Source of the DNA: Gemmatimonadota bacterium
GTDB lineage: Bacteria > Gemmatimonadota > Gemmatimonadetes > Gemmatimonadales > Gemmatimonadaceae
Length of the DNA stretch: 64,000 bases
Assembly (NCBI GenBank): GCA_016714015.1
Contig: JADJNZ010000004.1
Coordinates: 248,001-312,000, forward strand
Direction of reading: 5' to 3'
Shown here: positions 1 through 8,694 of the stretch, piece after piece
Numbering within the stretch: position 1 is the first letter of the stretch
Layout: every line of letters begins with the position of its first letter
The notes under the pieces: generated by a model
The model's input: only the letters and a program-made list of their open reading frames with translations
The model's database searches: none
What the model was told of the DNA's origin: nothing
Translations under genes and position numbers: made by a program

Positions 1-1
1 G

Positions 2-226
2 AACCTCCGCTTCCCGCCGGGGCAGTCGTTCCCGCTCTATCCGCTCGCGGCGATCCTCCCGCTGCTCCCCGCCAAGCAGCGCATGACGCACGCGAACGAC
101 TGGATGACGACCGACGCCGAGGTCGCCTGCCCGGACCCGCTGTGCGGCGGCCGCTTCCAGATCACGCGCACCGGCACGAGCACCTGGCGGCACGGCGAGG
201 TCACGCGCGTCCCCCTCACGCCGTGA
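2..226 (+). CDS. TIGR04076-like protein, C-terminal fragment
   Basis: This is the 3' end of a gene that enters from the left edge; 74 codons are visible before a TGA at 224-226. The readable part contains a FPLYPLAAILPLLPAKQR-like stretch, then NDWM, then ACPDP and a GRFQITRTG ending. That order (LPAKQR, DWM, CPDP, basic FRI-type strand) matches what I recall of the small uncharacterised TIGR04076 family. Function is unknown. Its stop overlaps the GTG start of the following aldo/keto reductase (GTGA), so the two are very likely translated together. The family assignment is from memory of motifs only. Confidence 0.6.
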   Translation, partial: NLRFPPGQSFPLYPLAAILPLLPAKQRMTHANDWMTTDAEVACPDPLCGGRFQITRTGTSTWRHGEVTRVPLTP

Positions 227-1290
227 GCGGTTCCCGTGTCGGGGTGCCACGGAGCGCACTCGCCGACGGGACGCTCGTCCCGCGGCTCATCAAGGGCGGG
301 TGGCAGCTCGCCGGCGGACACGGCGCGGTGGACGAGGCCCGCGCCATCGCCGACATGCACGCGTTCGCCGAGGCGGGGATCACCGCCTTCGATTGCGCCG
401 ACATCTATACGGGGGTCGAGGCGCTGATCGGCCGGTTCCTCCGCGAGTGGCGTGCGCGGCACGGCGCCGGCGCGGCAGTGCGCGTGCACACCAAGTGCGT
501 CCCCGACCTCGACCTCCTGCCGCGGCTGACGCGCGCCGACCTCGAGCGCACGATCGACCGCTCGTTGCGCCGCCTCGGCGTCGAGCGGCTGGACCTCGTG
601 CAGTTCCATTGGTGGGACTATGCGCTCGGCGACATGGCAGAGGCGGCCCTCCATCTTGACGCCATGCGTCGCGAAGGGAAGATCGCGCAGCTCGGCGTCA
701 CCAACTGCGATGTCGCGCACCTCACCGCGATCCTCGACGCAGGGGTGCCGGTCGTCGCCCATCAGGTGCAATGCTCGCTCCTCGACCGCAGGGCCCTCGG
801 CGCCATGCGCGCGCTCTGCGAGTCGCGCGGCGTCCGCCTGCTCGCCTACGGGGTGCTCGCCGGCGGATTCCTGCACGAGCGCTGGCTCGGCCGGCCGGCG
901 CCCGCGGAACCGCTCGAGAACCGGTCGCTCGTGAAGTACCGGCTCATCATCGAGGAGTGGGGCGGGTGGGAGCCGCTGCAGGCGCTCCTGCGCGCGCTGC
1001 ATGGCGTCGCCGCGCGGCACCAGACCACGATCGGCGCGGTGGCGGTGCGCTGGGTGCTCGAGCAGCCGCAGGTCGCGAGCGCGATCGTGGGGGCGCGGCA
1101 CGCGGGCCATCTCCCGGCGACGCTCGCCGCGCTCCACGTCCGGCTCGACGAGGCCGACCGGTCGGCGATCGAGGGGGCGCTCCCCGCGGGCGGCGGCCCG
1201 GCGGGCGACGTCTACGCCCTCGAGCGGGAACGCGGTGGGCGGCACGCGGTGATCATGCGCTACGGTCTCAACGCCGCCGCGACGGAATGA
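223..1290 (+). CDS. Aldo/keto reductase
   Basis: A 355-residue NAD(P)H-dependent oxidoreductase of the aldo/keto reductase superfamily, predicted TIM barrel and cytosolic. The catalytic tetrad is recognisable: Asp and Tyr in FDCADIYTG near residue 50, Lys in VHTKCV near residue 90, and His in VQFHWWDY near residue 127. A late WVLEQPQVASAIVGARH segment matches the cofactor-binding end of the fold. The GTG at 223 is chosen because it overlaps the upstream stop as GTGA; an ATG at 142 would extend far into the preceding gene. Substrate cannot be inferred. The 3' end overlaps the convergent M24 peptidase gene by 23 bases. Confidence 0.9.
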   Translation: MSGSRVGVPRSALADGTLVPRLIKGGWQLAGGHGAVDEARAIADMHAFAEAGITAFDCADIYTGVEALIGRFLREWRARHGAGAAVRVHTKCVPDLDLLPRLTRADLERTIDRSLRRLGVERLDLVQFHWWDYALGDMAEAALHLDAMRREGKIAQLGVTNCDVAHLTAILDAGVPVVAHQVQCSLLDRRALGAMRALCESRGVRLLAYGVLAGGFLHERWLGRPAPAEPLENRSLVKYRLIIEEWGGWEPLQALLRALHGVAARHQTTIGAVAVRWVLEQPQVASAIVGARHAGHLPATLAALHVRLDEADRSAIEGALPAGGGPAGDVYALERERGGRHAVIMRYGLNAAATE

Positions 1291-2665
1291 GATAGAATGC
1301 TTCCTGCCGCGGGAGGAAGAAGCGGTAGCCGTTCGGCGTGAGGTGGGCGCAGTCCTCCATCATCACGAAGACCTTCTTGCCGCCCCACTCGGGGACCACC
1401 GTCCCCGTGTTGAGCTCGATGGAGAGGTAGGAGCCATCGCGGAGGCGTTGGCCCTGCGCGAGCGTGTCGGTCCGGAGTGCCGCGCGGAAATCGACCGACG
1501 CGCCCAGCCCGTGGCCCTGCGCGCCGAGCGGGTGCGAGTAGACCATCGCCTCGATCCCCTTCTCGCGCATCTCGGCCATGGTCAACGTGAACACCTCGCC
1601 GCCCGTGCGACCGGGGCGCGCGGCGCGCAACATGAGGGCGTCCTGCAGGGCATTGGTGTTCGCGAGGGCGCGCTTGAGGCCGGCGGGAGCGTCCGTCTCC
1701 CCGGGCTTCAGCACGTAGGCCATCTTCTGCCAGTCGGTGTCGAACCCCATGTAGGTGATGCCGAAGTCGATGTGCACGAGGTCGCCGGCGACGATCGTCG
1801 TGCTCTCGGGTGCGACGGCGACGAAGCCGCGCGAGGTCGCGATGTCGCCCGTGGCGCGCTGGATCCGGAGGTCGGGTTGGAACCAGGTGCGGACGCCGGC
1901 GGCCCAGAGCATGTCGTACAGTGCCCGGCGCACGTCCCCCACGGTCGTGGTGCCCGGGGTGATGACCTCGGGCGAGAGGGCGCGCCGCACGATCTCCTCG
2001 GTCACGGCGACGCCAGCGCGGTAGTGCTCCAGCTCCTCGGGCAAGCGCGTGTCGAGGTATTCGGTGGTGAGTCGCTGGGCGCTCGTGAAGCGTGCGGCGG
2101 CGTCAGGGCCCATCGCCTCGGCGAGGAACAGGTAGGCGTCATGTCCGAGTGCGCGCGTCTGTCCGCGGCCTCCGCCGATGCTGAGCGCGATCGTGCGCGG
2201 CTGGTATCGCTCCCAGAGCCGACGCAGGGTCGGCCCGGCCGGCAACGGTTCGGTCGTCGCGGCCTCGAAGAACCGCGCGAGGTTCTCCTCGGTGTAGCCG
2301 GTGATCGCGAACTTCTTGAGGCCCTCCGCGCCGGCGTCGACGAAGACGAAGATGTCCCGGTTGCCGGTGTACGGGCGCGGCGGGGCGACCAGCGGCACGA
2401 CCGGGTCGTCGTGGAACTCCTCGTTGACCACGATCCACATCGTGACCTCGTGCGCCCGCATCATCGGAAGGAGCCGTTCGTGCTTGGTGCGCAGCCACTG
2501 CTCCCGCACGGCGATCTGCTCGCTCCAGGTGAGGAGCTTCGCGGCGGAGGCGATGACCGGACGTCGGCCTGGCGTGACCGGTTGCGCCGTGAGCGCAGGC
2601 GCCCCGAGATGGAGTGCGGTCGCGAGGGCGAGGGCGGCGATGGGGAGCGACGGGGCAGCGCGCAT
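1268..2665 (-). CDS. Secreted M24-family metallopeptidase (Xaa-Pro peptidase-like)
   Basis: A 465-residue protein with an N-terminal signal peptide (MRAAPSLPIAALALATALHL, cleavage near LTAQ) and a C-terminal pita-bread metallopeptidase domain. Metal ligands are visible in order: Asp in VHIDFGITYMGFDTDW, His in SHPLGAQGHGLG, and Glu in SIELNTG and VMMEDCAH. The family removes N-terminal residues next to proline or cleaves related amide bonds with a two-metal centre. Export implies use of extracellular or periplasmic peptides. The ATG at 2665 starts the signal peptide; longer in-frame starts upstream run into the DUF2147 gene. No purine-rich ribosome site precedes it. Confidence 0.88.
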   Translation of the reverse strand: MRAAPSLPIAALALATALHLGAPALTAQPVTPGRRPVIASAAKLLTWSEQIAVREQWLRTKHERLLPMMRAHEVTMWIVVNEEFHDDPVVPLVAPPRPYTGNRDIFVFVDAGAEGLKKFAITGYTEENLARFFEAATTEPLPAGPTLRRLWERYQPRTIALSIGGGRGQTRALGHDAYLFLAEAMGPDAAARFTSAQRLTTEYLDTRLPEELEHYRAGVAVTEEIVRRALSPEVITPGTTTVGDVRRALYDMLWAAGVRTWFQPDLRIQRATGDIATSRGFVAVAPESTTIVAGDLVHIDFGITYMGFDTDWQKMAYVLKPGETDAPAGLKRALANTNALQDALMLRAARPGRTGGEVFTLTMAEMREKGIEAMVYSHPLGAQGHGLGASVDFRAALRTDTLAQGQRLRDGSYLSIELNTGTVVPEWGGKKVFVMMEDCAHLTPNGYRFFLPRQEAFYLIPSRRR

Positions 2666-2733
2666 GAGCGGGTCGGATGAGGAGAGGGGCGCGAGGGACG
2701 CGGTGTCGTGCCGGGGCGTGCCGCCGCCGGTGT

Positions 2734-3183
2734 CTACGGCGCGCGCACCCACCGCTGGGTACGGCCGAGCAGGGCGACCCCGATGAAGCCACGCAGGGCG
2801 AGCGACTTGCCATCGGGCGCGACGCGGGCGGTCGCGCGGTAGGTCTTTCCGGTGTCGGGGTCGAGCACCTCCCCGCCGCTCCACGCCTCCCCGTCCCAGC
2901 GGAGGCCCGAGAGGATGACCATCCCTTGCAGCGGCTGATCCTTCCGTGCGCCACTGCAGAGCGTGCAGCGCTTGCCGGGCGGCTCTCCCGGGATCAGCGA
3001 ACCCGCGATGGTCCCGACGAGTTCACCCCCCGTGACCCGGATGCTGATGATGCCGCGTGGCTTGCCGTCGACGTCCGAGATGGTGTGCCAGGTCCCGACG
3101 GGAGACGGCTGTGCGGCGAGCAACGCGGGAGCGATGGCCAGCGCGACGGCGAGCAGGAGTCCAGTTGCGCGAAGCATGCTCAT
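2734..3183 (-). CDS. Secreted DUF2147 protein
   Basis: A 149-residue exported protein. After a signal peptide ending near ALLAAQ comes one DUF2147 domain: GTWHTISDVDGKPRGIISI, then CTLCSGARKDQPLQGMVIL, a GGEVLDPDTGKTYRA strand and an ALRGFIGVALLGRTQRW ending. These are the family landmarks, and the paired cysteines near residues 73-76 are typical. DUF2147 proteins are small periplasmic lipocalin-like proteins of unknown role. Start could be the ATG at 3183 or the one two codons later. It lies 68 bases upstream of the M24 peptidase on the same strand and may share its transcript. Confidence 0.85.
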   Translation of the reverse strand: MSMLRATGLLLAVALAIAPALLAAQPSPVGTWHTISDVDGKPRGIISIRVTGGELVGTIAGSLIPGEPPGKRCTLCSGARKDQPLQGMVILSGLRWDGEAWSGGEVLDPDTGKTYRATARVAPDGKSLALRGFIGVALLGRTQRWVRAP

Positions 3184-3300
3184 GAATCTAGGGCTTGGAC
3201 GGTCTCTCTGCGTTCCGCCGCGCCCCGACGGAAGCGCGGTGGAATGTTGGGCTGGCGGCCCGTCGTGCGAAGTCGCACGAATGCAGGGATCCCTGTCCGG

Positions 3301-3338
3301 GTGGTCTCTGGTGCTCTCTGGTGCTCTGGTGCTCTCTG
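3301..3338. repeat. Short tandem repeat, GTGCTCTCTG unit
   Basis: Four head-to-tail copies of a GTGCTCTCTG-like unit. Copy one has G for C at position four and copy three lacks two bases. The repeat lies in the 250-base divergent interval between the DUF2147 gene and the amidase gene. No reading frame of note crosses it. Confidence 0.7.
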
Positions 3339-3433
3339 CCGCGCATCCACGGCACGCACGCGGAGGTCGAGGAGCTGCCGCGCGGCTACCTTTCGCGCGT
3401 GCGGAACTCCACCCGCTCCCCCAATCGCCCACC

Positions 3434-4900
3434 ATGACCCGCGCGCTCCGACGAGTCGTCGTCTTCGCCGCCGCCGTGCTGCTCCTTCTCCTGCCGCTCG
3501 CGATCCCACCGGCGGATGCCGTGCTGCCGGCCGGCCCGCCGCTGGCGCGTGCGTTCGTCTGGGGGCGCGATTCCGCCTTCCGGGCGCTCGAGGCGCGATT
3601 CGCCGATGCGCGCGTGCGGGGGTGCGCCGACTCGGTGGGATCACAGCGCGCGCTCGACGCGATGGAGCGCCGCATCGCGGGGATCGCAGCGCTTCCGCTC
3701 GCCCCGGACGCGCCCGCATTCGATTCGCTCGAAGCGGAGTGGTTCGGCCTCGCGCCCGAGGCCGCTGCCTGTGCGCCGGTGGCCTCGCGCTACGTGTCGG
3801 CCCAGGCGCGCCTGCGGGAGGCGGTGAAGCGGCAGTCGATGGGCTGGGACGTGAACGCGACGCCCGCGCGCGATAGGCTCTACCGGGCGCTGTACGGGGG
3901 CCGAGCGGCGGTGGAGGAGGTCATGCTGCAGCAGGGCCCGGCGGTCCCCACGTTGCTCGCCGGCCGCGATGAACCCTCGGCGACGCCGTCGGCGGTCTCC
4001 AACGGCGTGCGCCTGCACTCGGGCGACATCCTCGTCTCGCGCGGCGGGTACCCGACGAGCGCGCTCATCGCGCGCGGCAACGACTATCCGGGCAACTTCT
4101 CGCACATCGCGCTGGTGCACATCGACTCGGCGACGCGCGCCATCACGGTGGTCGAGGCGCATATCGAGCTCGGCGTCGCGATCACGACGGCGGACGGGTA
4201 TCTCGCCGACAAGAAGCTGCGGCTCATGGTCCTGCGGCCCCGCGCCGACCTGCCGGCGATGGTCGCCGACCCGCTGCTGCCGCACAAGGCCGCGACGGCG
4301 ATGCTCGCGCGCGCGCGCGCCGGGCACATCCCGTACGACTTCGCGATGGACTACACCGATGCGTCACGGCTCTTCTGTTCGGAGGTCGCGTCGCAGGCGT
4401 ACCGCGCCGAGGGACTGCCGCTGTGGATGGGACTCTCGACCATCTCGCGTCCCGGGCTGCGGCACTGGCTCGGCTCGTTCGGCGTGCGGCACTTCGCCAC
4501 ACAGGAGCCGTCCGATCTGGAGTACGACCCGCAGGTGACGGTGGTCGCGGAGTGGCGCGACGCGGCCACGCTATTCGAGGACCACATCGACAACGCGGTC
4601 ACCGATGCGATGCTGGAGGGGGCGGAGCGCGGCGACCGCTTGACGTACCCGTGGTACCAGCTGCCGGTGGCGCGACTGCTCAAGGGATGGAGCTGGCTGG
4701 TGCAGCGCACGGGGCGTCCGGGGACGATCCCGGAGGGGATGTCCCCGGCGGCCGCGCTGCGCAACCGCGGGTACGGGGCACGGCACGATGCGTTCGCGGC
4801 GGAGGTGCGGACCGCGGCCGAGGCGTGGCGTGCCGAGCGCGGGTACGCGCCGCCGTACTGGGTGCTGCTCGACCTCGCGCGGGCCGCCGTCGCCGACTGA
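3434..4900 (+). CDS. Permuted papain-like amidase, YiiX/YebB type
   Basis: A 488-residue protein with an N-terminal membrane anchor or signal (VVVFAAAVLLLLLPLAI). The middle carries a circularly permuted NlpC/P60-like cysteine-peptidase fold: GDILVSRGG near residue 196, the His of FSHIALVHID, an acidic VVEAHIE strand, and the nucleophile in LFCSEVASQAYRAEG near residue 316. Such enzymes act on amide or thioester bonds in cell-wall peptides or lipids. The N-terminal 180 residues are helical with no identified domain. The ATG at 3434 begins the hydrophobic leader directly behind a C-rich tract without a Shine-Dalgarno sequence. Confidence 0.8.
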   Translation: MTRALRRVVVFAAAVLLLLLPLAIPPADAVLPAGPPLARAFVWGRDSAFRALEARFADARVRGCADSVGSQRALDAMERRIAGIAALPLAPDAPAFDSLEAEWFGLAPEAAACAPVASRYVSAQARLREAVKRQSMGWDVNATPARDRLYRALYGGRAAVEEVMLQQGPAVPTLLAGRDEPSATPSAVSNGVRLHSGDILVSRGGYPTSALIARGNDYPGNFSHIALVHIDSATRAITVVEAHIELGVAITTADGYLADKKLRLMVLRPRADLPAMVADPLLPHKAATAMLARARAGHIPYDFAMDYTDASRLFCSEVASQAYRAEGLPLWMGLSTISRPGLRHWLGSFGVRHFATQEPSDLEYDPQVTVVAEWRDAATLFEDHIDNAVTDAMLEGAERGDRLTYPWYQLPVARLLKGWSWLVQRTGRPGTIPEGMSPAAALRNRGYGARHDAFAAEVRTAAEAWRAERGYAPPYWVLLDLARAAVAD

Positions 4901-4901
4901 T

Positions 4902-4921
4902 CCCCCGACGGGCCGCGGGGG
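4902..4921. terminator. Weak candidate terminator hairpin
   Basis: CCCCCG and CGGGGG arms separated by 8 bases lie just past the amidase stop, between convergent genes. There is no T-tract, so this is a modest call. Confidence 0.35.
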
Positions 4922-4946
4922 CCGAGGATGCGGTCGGGCCAGCGCC

Positions 4947-6881
4947 TCAGGGCTTGGGAAGGTCGATCGACGGGTTCCGCGTGAAGAAGCCGACCGGCCG
5001 GATCTCGAAGCTGTGCCGCGCGACGGGCATGAGCGGCCAGTCCTCCGGTCGCGGCACGTGGTGGAAGCCCATCGTCACCCAGGCGACCACGTCGGTGTTC
5101 GCGATGGCGCGGTCGGCGGCGGTCCACTTCGCGAGGCCATCGGGCGCCACGCTCGCGGTGGGATAGTCGCCGCCGGCATAGAGCTCGCGCCGCGCATACG
5201 GCGTCACCCAGAGCATGTGCTCGGTGAAAGCGCCGCGCTGTTGCATGTAGTCGTCCGGCGAGAGCAGGGACATCGCGCTGTGGCTCTCGATCTGGTAGCC
5301 GACGTTGCCGCTGTACGGTCCCTTCACCGCGGGGTTCACGAACCGCCAGAACTCCGGCGCCGCCATCGTCGACATGCGCATGCCGTCGCGTTCGGTCCGG
5401 GCCTCGCTCGACTCGACTGCCCAGATGCTCCGCCTCGGGTTCTCGGCTGGCAGGCGCTGCGTCCGGACGCGATCGACGACGAGCGAGTTGGCCGGGCCAT
5501 CGACGTCGAGGTCGATGCGGAAGGAGAAGAAGTGGCTGTGGTTGATGCCGACGCGCCCCGGGGCGATGAGGCGGCCGTACTGCTCGTCCGCCGCGGTGCC
5601 GGCGAACCCCTTGGTCGCGTCCATGCCGGTGGCCGCCGCGTCGACGCGCACGGTGCCGTCCTGCTGGAACACCCAGTCGAACAGGTAGTCGTAGTTCCCC
5701 GCGGTCATGAACATGCGCAGCACGAGGTCGCGCTTCGGCCGCGCCTCGACCACCGTGCCGCCCTCACGTCCGTGGCGCCAGGCGACGTCCCCGGCGCCGC
5801 GTTCGAACAGGCAGGCCGTGCGGGCGCGGAGGCGCGGGCGTCCGCTCGCGGTCACGATCCACGAATCAAAGTAGGTCGCGAACTCCGGGCACTCGACGCC
5901 GCGCTCGAGCGAGCTCGCGATGCCCCCGAACTTCGCGGGGTAGGTGCCGAGGTCGAAGAAGCCCTGGTAGTTCCACGGGTCGTTCGGATCCATGTACGGA
6001 ACGAAGAGCTCGGAGAGCGAGCCCTGATACATGACCGAGCGATCGCGGCCGCCGTCAGCATAGCGGACATTGGAGACCACCAGGCCGCGGCGCATGTCCG
6101 TCCGGAACTGGAACTTCCAGTTCTGCCAGCTCACCTCCTTGCCGGCGAGCTGATACGTCGGTCCGCCGGGCTGGACCATCATCACCGGATTCGGCGAGGC
6201 GCGCGTCGGACCGATCGCCTCCGGATCATAGTCGCCCACCGGGCCGGTGCGCGGCCGCACCCCGGTGTCGACGACGCGGAGGACCTTCTCCGCGCCGACG
6301 TCGATCACGACCACGAGTCCCTCGAACACCTCGCCGTAAGCGATGCGGCGCTGTTCATCCGTCTCGCACAGGGCGTGGACGACGCGCTTGCCCCGCTCTT
6401 CCGGCAGGTCGAAGTAGCCGTGGTTCGCCGGGTAGCATCCCACTTGGGTGAAATCGGTGATGCCGCGCTTGCGGATCGCGTCGCGCACGCGCGGATCGGC
6501 CATCGCGACGCGGTCGACGATGCCGCCCTCGGCGCCGTTGGTCATGTACTGCCGGCCCGGCACCTCCGTCCACGAGAGGACGCGCTTGCCAGTGAGGTCC
6601 ACGATGGCCTCGTAGCCGCGGCCACTCTGGTAGACGTGCACGAGTGCTTCGCGTCGGAATGGCTGTCCCGGTCGCCACGCGAGGACCTCCGCCTTCTCGG
6701 GTTCGTGGAGGCCGAGGTAAAGGTAGAGCGTCGTGCTGTCGGTGCGACCGGCGGTCCGCAGGGCGTCGTAGGCCGCCCAGTGCTCACTGCCCGAGAGCCC
6801 GTCCAGCGGATGCGTGGGGGCCTGCGCGCGGAGCGGCAGGGCGATGAGCAGCAGGGCGATCGAGAACAGGGCGCGACGCAT
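4947..6881 (-). CDS. Copper amine oxidase (secreted)
   Basis: A 644-residue exported primary-amine oxidase, which converts primary amines to aldehydes with release of ammonia and hydrogen peroxide. A signal peptide (MRRALFSIALLLIALPLRAQ) precedes the N3 and catalytic domains. The topaquinone precursor tyrosine is in TAGNYDYLFDW, the catalytic base Asp is probably in QGFFDLGTY, and copper ligands are the pair in NHSHFFSF plus the late His in MPVARHSFEI. The family signature RNPSIDLP closes the protein. The ATG at 6881 is chosen because it starts the signal peptide. Substrate range is not deducible. Confidence 0.93.
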   Translation of the reverse strand: MRRALFSIALLLIALPLRAQAPTHPLDGLSGSEHWAAYDALRTAGRTDSTTLYLYLGLHEPEKAEVLAWRPGQPFRREALVHVYQSGRGYEAIVDLTGKRVLSWTEVPGRQYMTNGAEGGIVDRVAMADPRVRDAIRKRGITDFTQVGCYPANHGYFDLPEERGKRVVHALCETDEQRRIAYGEVFEGLVVVIDVGAEKVLRVVDTGVRPRTGPVGDYDPEAIGPTRASPNPVMMVQPGGPTYQLAGKEVSWQNWKFQFRTDMRRGLVVSNVRYADGGRDRSVMYQGSLSELFVPYMDPNDPWNYQGFFDLGTYPAKFGGIASSLERGVECPEFATYFDSWIVTASGRPRLRARTACLFERGAGDVAWRHGREGGTVVEARPKRDLVLRMFMTAGNYDYLFDWVFQQDGTVRVDAAATGMDATKGFAGTAADEQYGRLIAPGRVGINHSHFFSFRIDLDVDGPANSLVVDRVRTQRLPAENPRRSIWAVESSEARTERDGMRMSTMAAPEFWRFVNPAVKGPYSGNVGYQIESHSAMSLLSPDDYMQQRGAFTEHMLWVTPYARRELYAGGDYPTASVAPDGLAKWTAADRAIANTDVVAWVTMGFHHVPRPEDWPLMPVARHSFEIRPVGFFTRNPSIDLPKP

Positions 6882-6971
6882 CGGGGGTCCGGGGCGATGG
6901 GAAGCGACGCCGGCCGGCGTCGGACCGGGAAGGTACGGATTCATCAGCGGTCCCACCACCGCGTCAGCCGG

Positions 6972-7397
6972 TCACCCGACCTTCGCGCGGGCGCGGAGTT
7001 GCGCGATGCGGGCGCGCACGAGCTTCTGCACGAGTGCCGCTGACGGCGGAGCCGTCAACGGGAAGCGGACGGTCCCCTTGGAGAAGCCGCATCCCTCGAG
7101 TGCCTTCGCGTTGGCCCGCACGATCGACTCGCCGATGGGATAGAGCGAGATGTGCGCCTTCCAGCCCGCGTAGAAGACGAGTGCCTTGCCGTCGAGCCGC
7201 AGGCCGGGGATGCCATAGCTGAAGTGCTCCACCGCGGCAGGGGCAGCGGCGCGGACCGCGGCGCGCAGCTTGCGTACCTCCTTGGCGACCGGCGCGGGCA
7301 ACGCCGCGATGTAGGCGCGGATCCTCGTCGCCATCGTGGTCGCGTCATGGTCAGCGACCGCGCGTCGGCGCGTGCGCGAGGTGGCGCGGGGTGTCAT
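6972..7397 (-). CDS. DUF1801 (YdhG-like) protein
   Basis: A 141-residue cytosolic protein of the DUF1801/YdhG group, structurally related to frataxin-like iron chaperones. The family pattern is clear: YIAALPAPVAKEVRKLRAAV, AVEHFSYGIPGLRLDGKALV, AHISLYPIG, and GCGFSKGTVRFPL. The ATG at 7397 has a GAGGA ribosome site seven bases upstream and lies three bases past the transporter stop, favouring it over the inner ATG at 7334. The first 20 residues are Arg-rich. It is the last gene of a cyclase-transporter-DUF1801 run. Biochemical function in this context is unknown. Confidence 0.85.
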   Translation of the reverse strand: MTPRATSRTRRRAVADHDATTMATRIRAYIAALPAPVAKEVRKLRAAVRAAAPAAVEHFSYGIPGLRLDGKALVFYAGWKAHISLYPIGESIVRANAKALEGCGFSKGTVRFPLTAPPSAALVQKLVRARIAQLRARAKVG

Positions 7398-7400
7398 GGC

Positions 7401-8675
7401 TCAGTCCTCGAGGATGCGGGAGTGTCGACGCGTATCGGGCATCACCGCGTACACGATGAGCGAGGCGAAGATGATCGCCGTCGCGTACCAGTAGAACCAG
7501 CGCTCGTGGCCGGCGCCCTTGAGCGCCAGCGCCACGTACTCGGCCGTCCCGCCGAAGAGCGAGACGGCGAGGGCGTAGGGTAGGGCGACGCCGAGCGCCC
7601 GCACCTCGGTGGGGAAGAGCTCCGCCTTCACGACCGCGTTGATGCTCGTGTAGCACGAGACCGCGAGCAGTGCGGCGGTGAGCAGCAGAAATGCCCGGAG
7701 GGGCGTCCCCGCCGTCTCGAGCGCGGTGAGCAGGGGCACCGTCCCGAGCGTCCCGAGCACGCCGAACGTGAGGAGGAGCGGGCGCCGGCCCACGCGGTCC
7801 GACAGGGCCCCGAAGAGCGGCTGCAGGCACATGAAGACCACCAGTGTCGCCGCGTTGACCTGTGACGCGGTCGCCTTCGTGAACCCCGCGGTGTTCACGA
7901 GGAACTTCTGCGCGTACGTCGTGAAGACGTAGAACGCGAGCGCCCCGCCGGCGGTGAGCCCGAAGGTCGCGAGCACCGCGCGCGGGTGCTTGAGGAGTTC
8001 GCGCATGGGCGACTCTGCCGGGCGCGTCTGCCGGAAGCTCGGTGTCTCGTCGAGAGCGCGGCGGAGCCAGACGGCCACCACCGCGGCCGCCGCGCCGAAG
8101 ACGAACGGGATGCGCCAGCCCCACGCCTGCAACTGCGCCTCGGTGAGCCACGCCTGCAGCACGAGCAGCACGCTGAGCGCGAGCAGTTGGCCGAGGATGA
8201 GCGTCACGTACTGGAAGCTGGAGAAGAAACCGCGATGGTCGCGCCCGGCACGCTCGCTGAGGTAGGTCGCGCTCGCGCCGTACTCGCCGCCGACGCTGAT
8301 GCCCTGCAGCAGGCGCGCGAGGACGAGCAGCGCCGGTGCCGCGACGCCGATCGTCGCGTACGACGGCGTGACGGCGATGAGCAGTGATCCGCCGCACATC
8401 AGCATGACGCTGAGGGTGAGCGCTGCCCGCCGGCCGTGTCGGTCCGCGTAGCGGCCGAGGAGCCAGCCGCCGACCGGGCGCATGAAGAAGCCCACCGCGA
8501 AGACGGCGGCGGAGTTGAGCAGCTGCGCCGTCGCGCTGGCCGGCGGGAAGAACGCCGCCGAGAAATAGAGGGCGAACGCCGAGTAGGTGTACCAGTCGTA
8601 CCACTCGACGAGGTTGCCGACCGAGCCGCCGAAGATGGCGCGGACCCGCGCGCGGGCGTCCGCGCCCGACGTCAT
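7401..8675 (-). CDS. MHS-family major facilitator transporter
   Basis: A 424-residue inner-membrane protein with about 12 transmembrane helices of the metabolite:H+ symporter branch, to which KgtP and ProP belong. Landmarks are GSVGNLVEWYDWYTYSAFAL at the N terminus, FMRPVGGWLLGRYADRHGRR (loop 2-3 signature) and LLQGISVGGEYGASATYLSE. The substrate is probably a small organic acid or zwitterion, but this cannot be fixed from sequence. It lies 19 bases downstream of the glutaminyl cyclase gene and three bases upstream of the DUF1801 gene, so the three form a likely operon. Confidence 0.9.
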   Translation of the reverse strand: MTSGADARARVRAIFGGSVGNLVEWYDWYTYSAFALYFSAAFFPPASATAQLLNSAAVFAVGFFMRPVGGWLLGRYADRHGRRAALTLSVMLMCGGSLLIAVTPSYATIGVAAPALLVLARLLQGISVGGEYGASATYLSERAGRDHRGFFSSFQYVTLILGQLLALSVLLVLQAWLTEAQLQAWGWRIPFVFGAAAAVVAVWLRRALDETPSFRQTRPAESPMRELLKHPRAVLATFGLTAGGALAFYVFTTYAQKFLVNTAGFTKATASQVNAATLVVFMCLQPLFGALSDRVGRRPLLLTFGVLGTLGTVPLLTALETAGTPLRAFLLLTAALLAVSCYTSINAVVKAELFPTEVRALGVALPYALAVSLFGGTAEYVALALKGAGHERWFYWYATAIIFASLIVYAVMPDTRRHSRILED

Positions 8676-8694
8676 CGTCCGGCGGGCAGCGGGT

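Noticed and set aside
4788..7043. 751-codon plus-strand frame across the copper amine oxidase
   Set aside because: Same shadow pattern; the minus strand carries the complete catalytic motifs.
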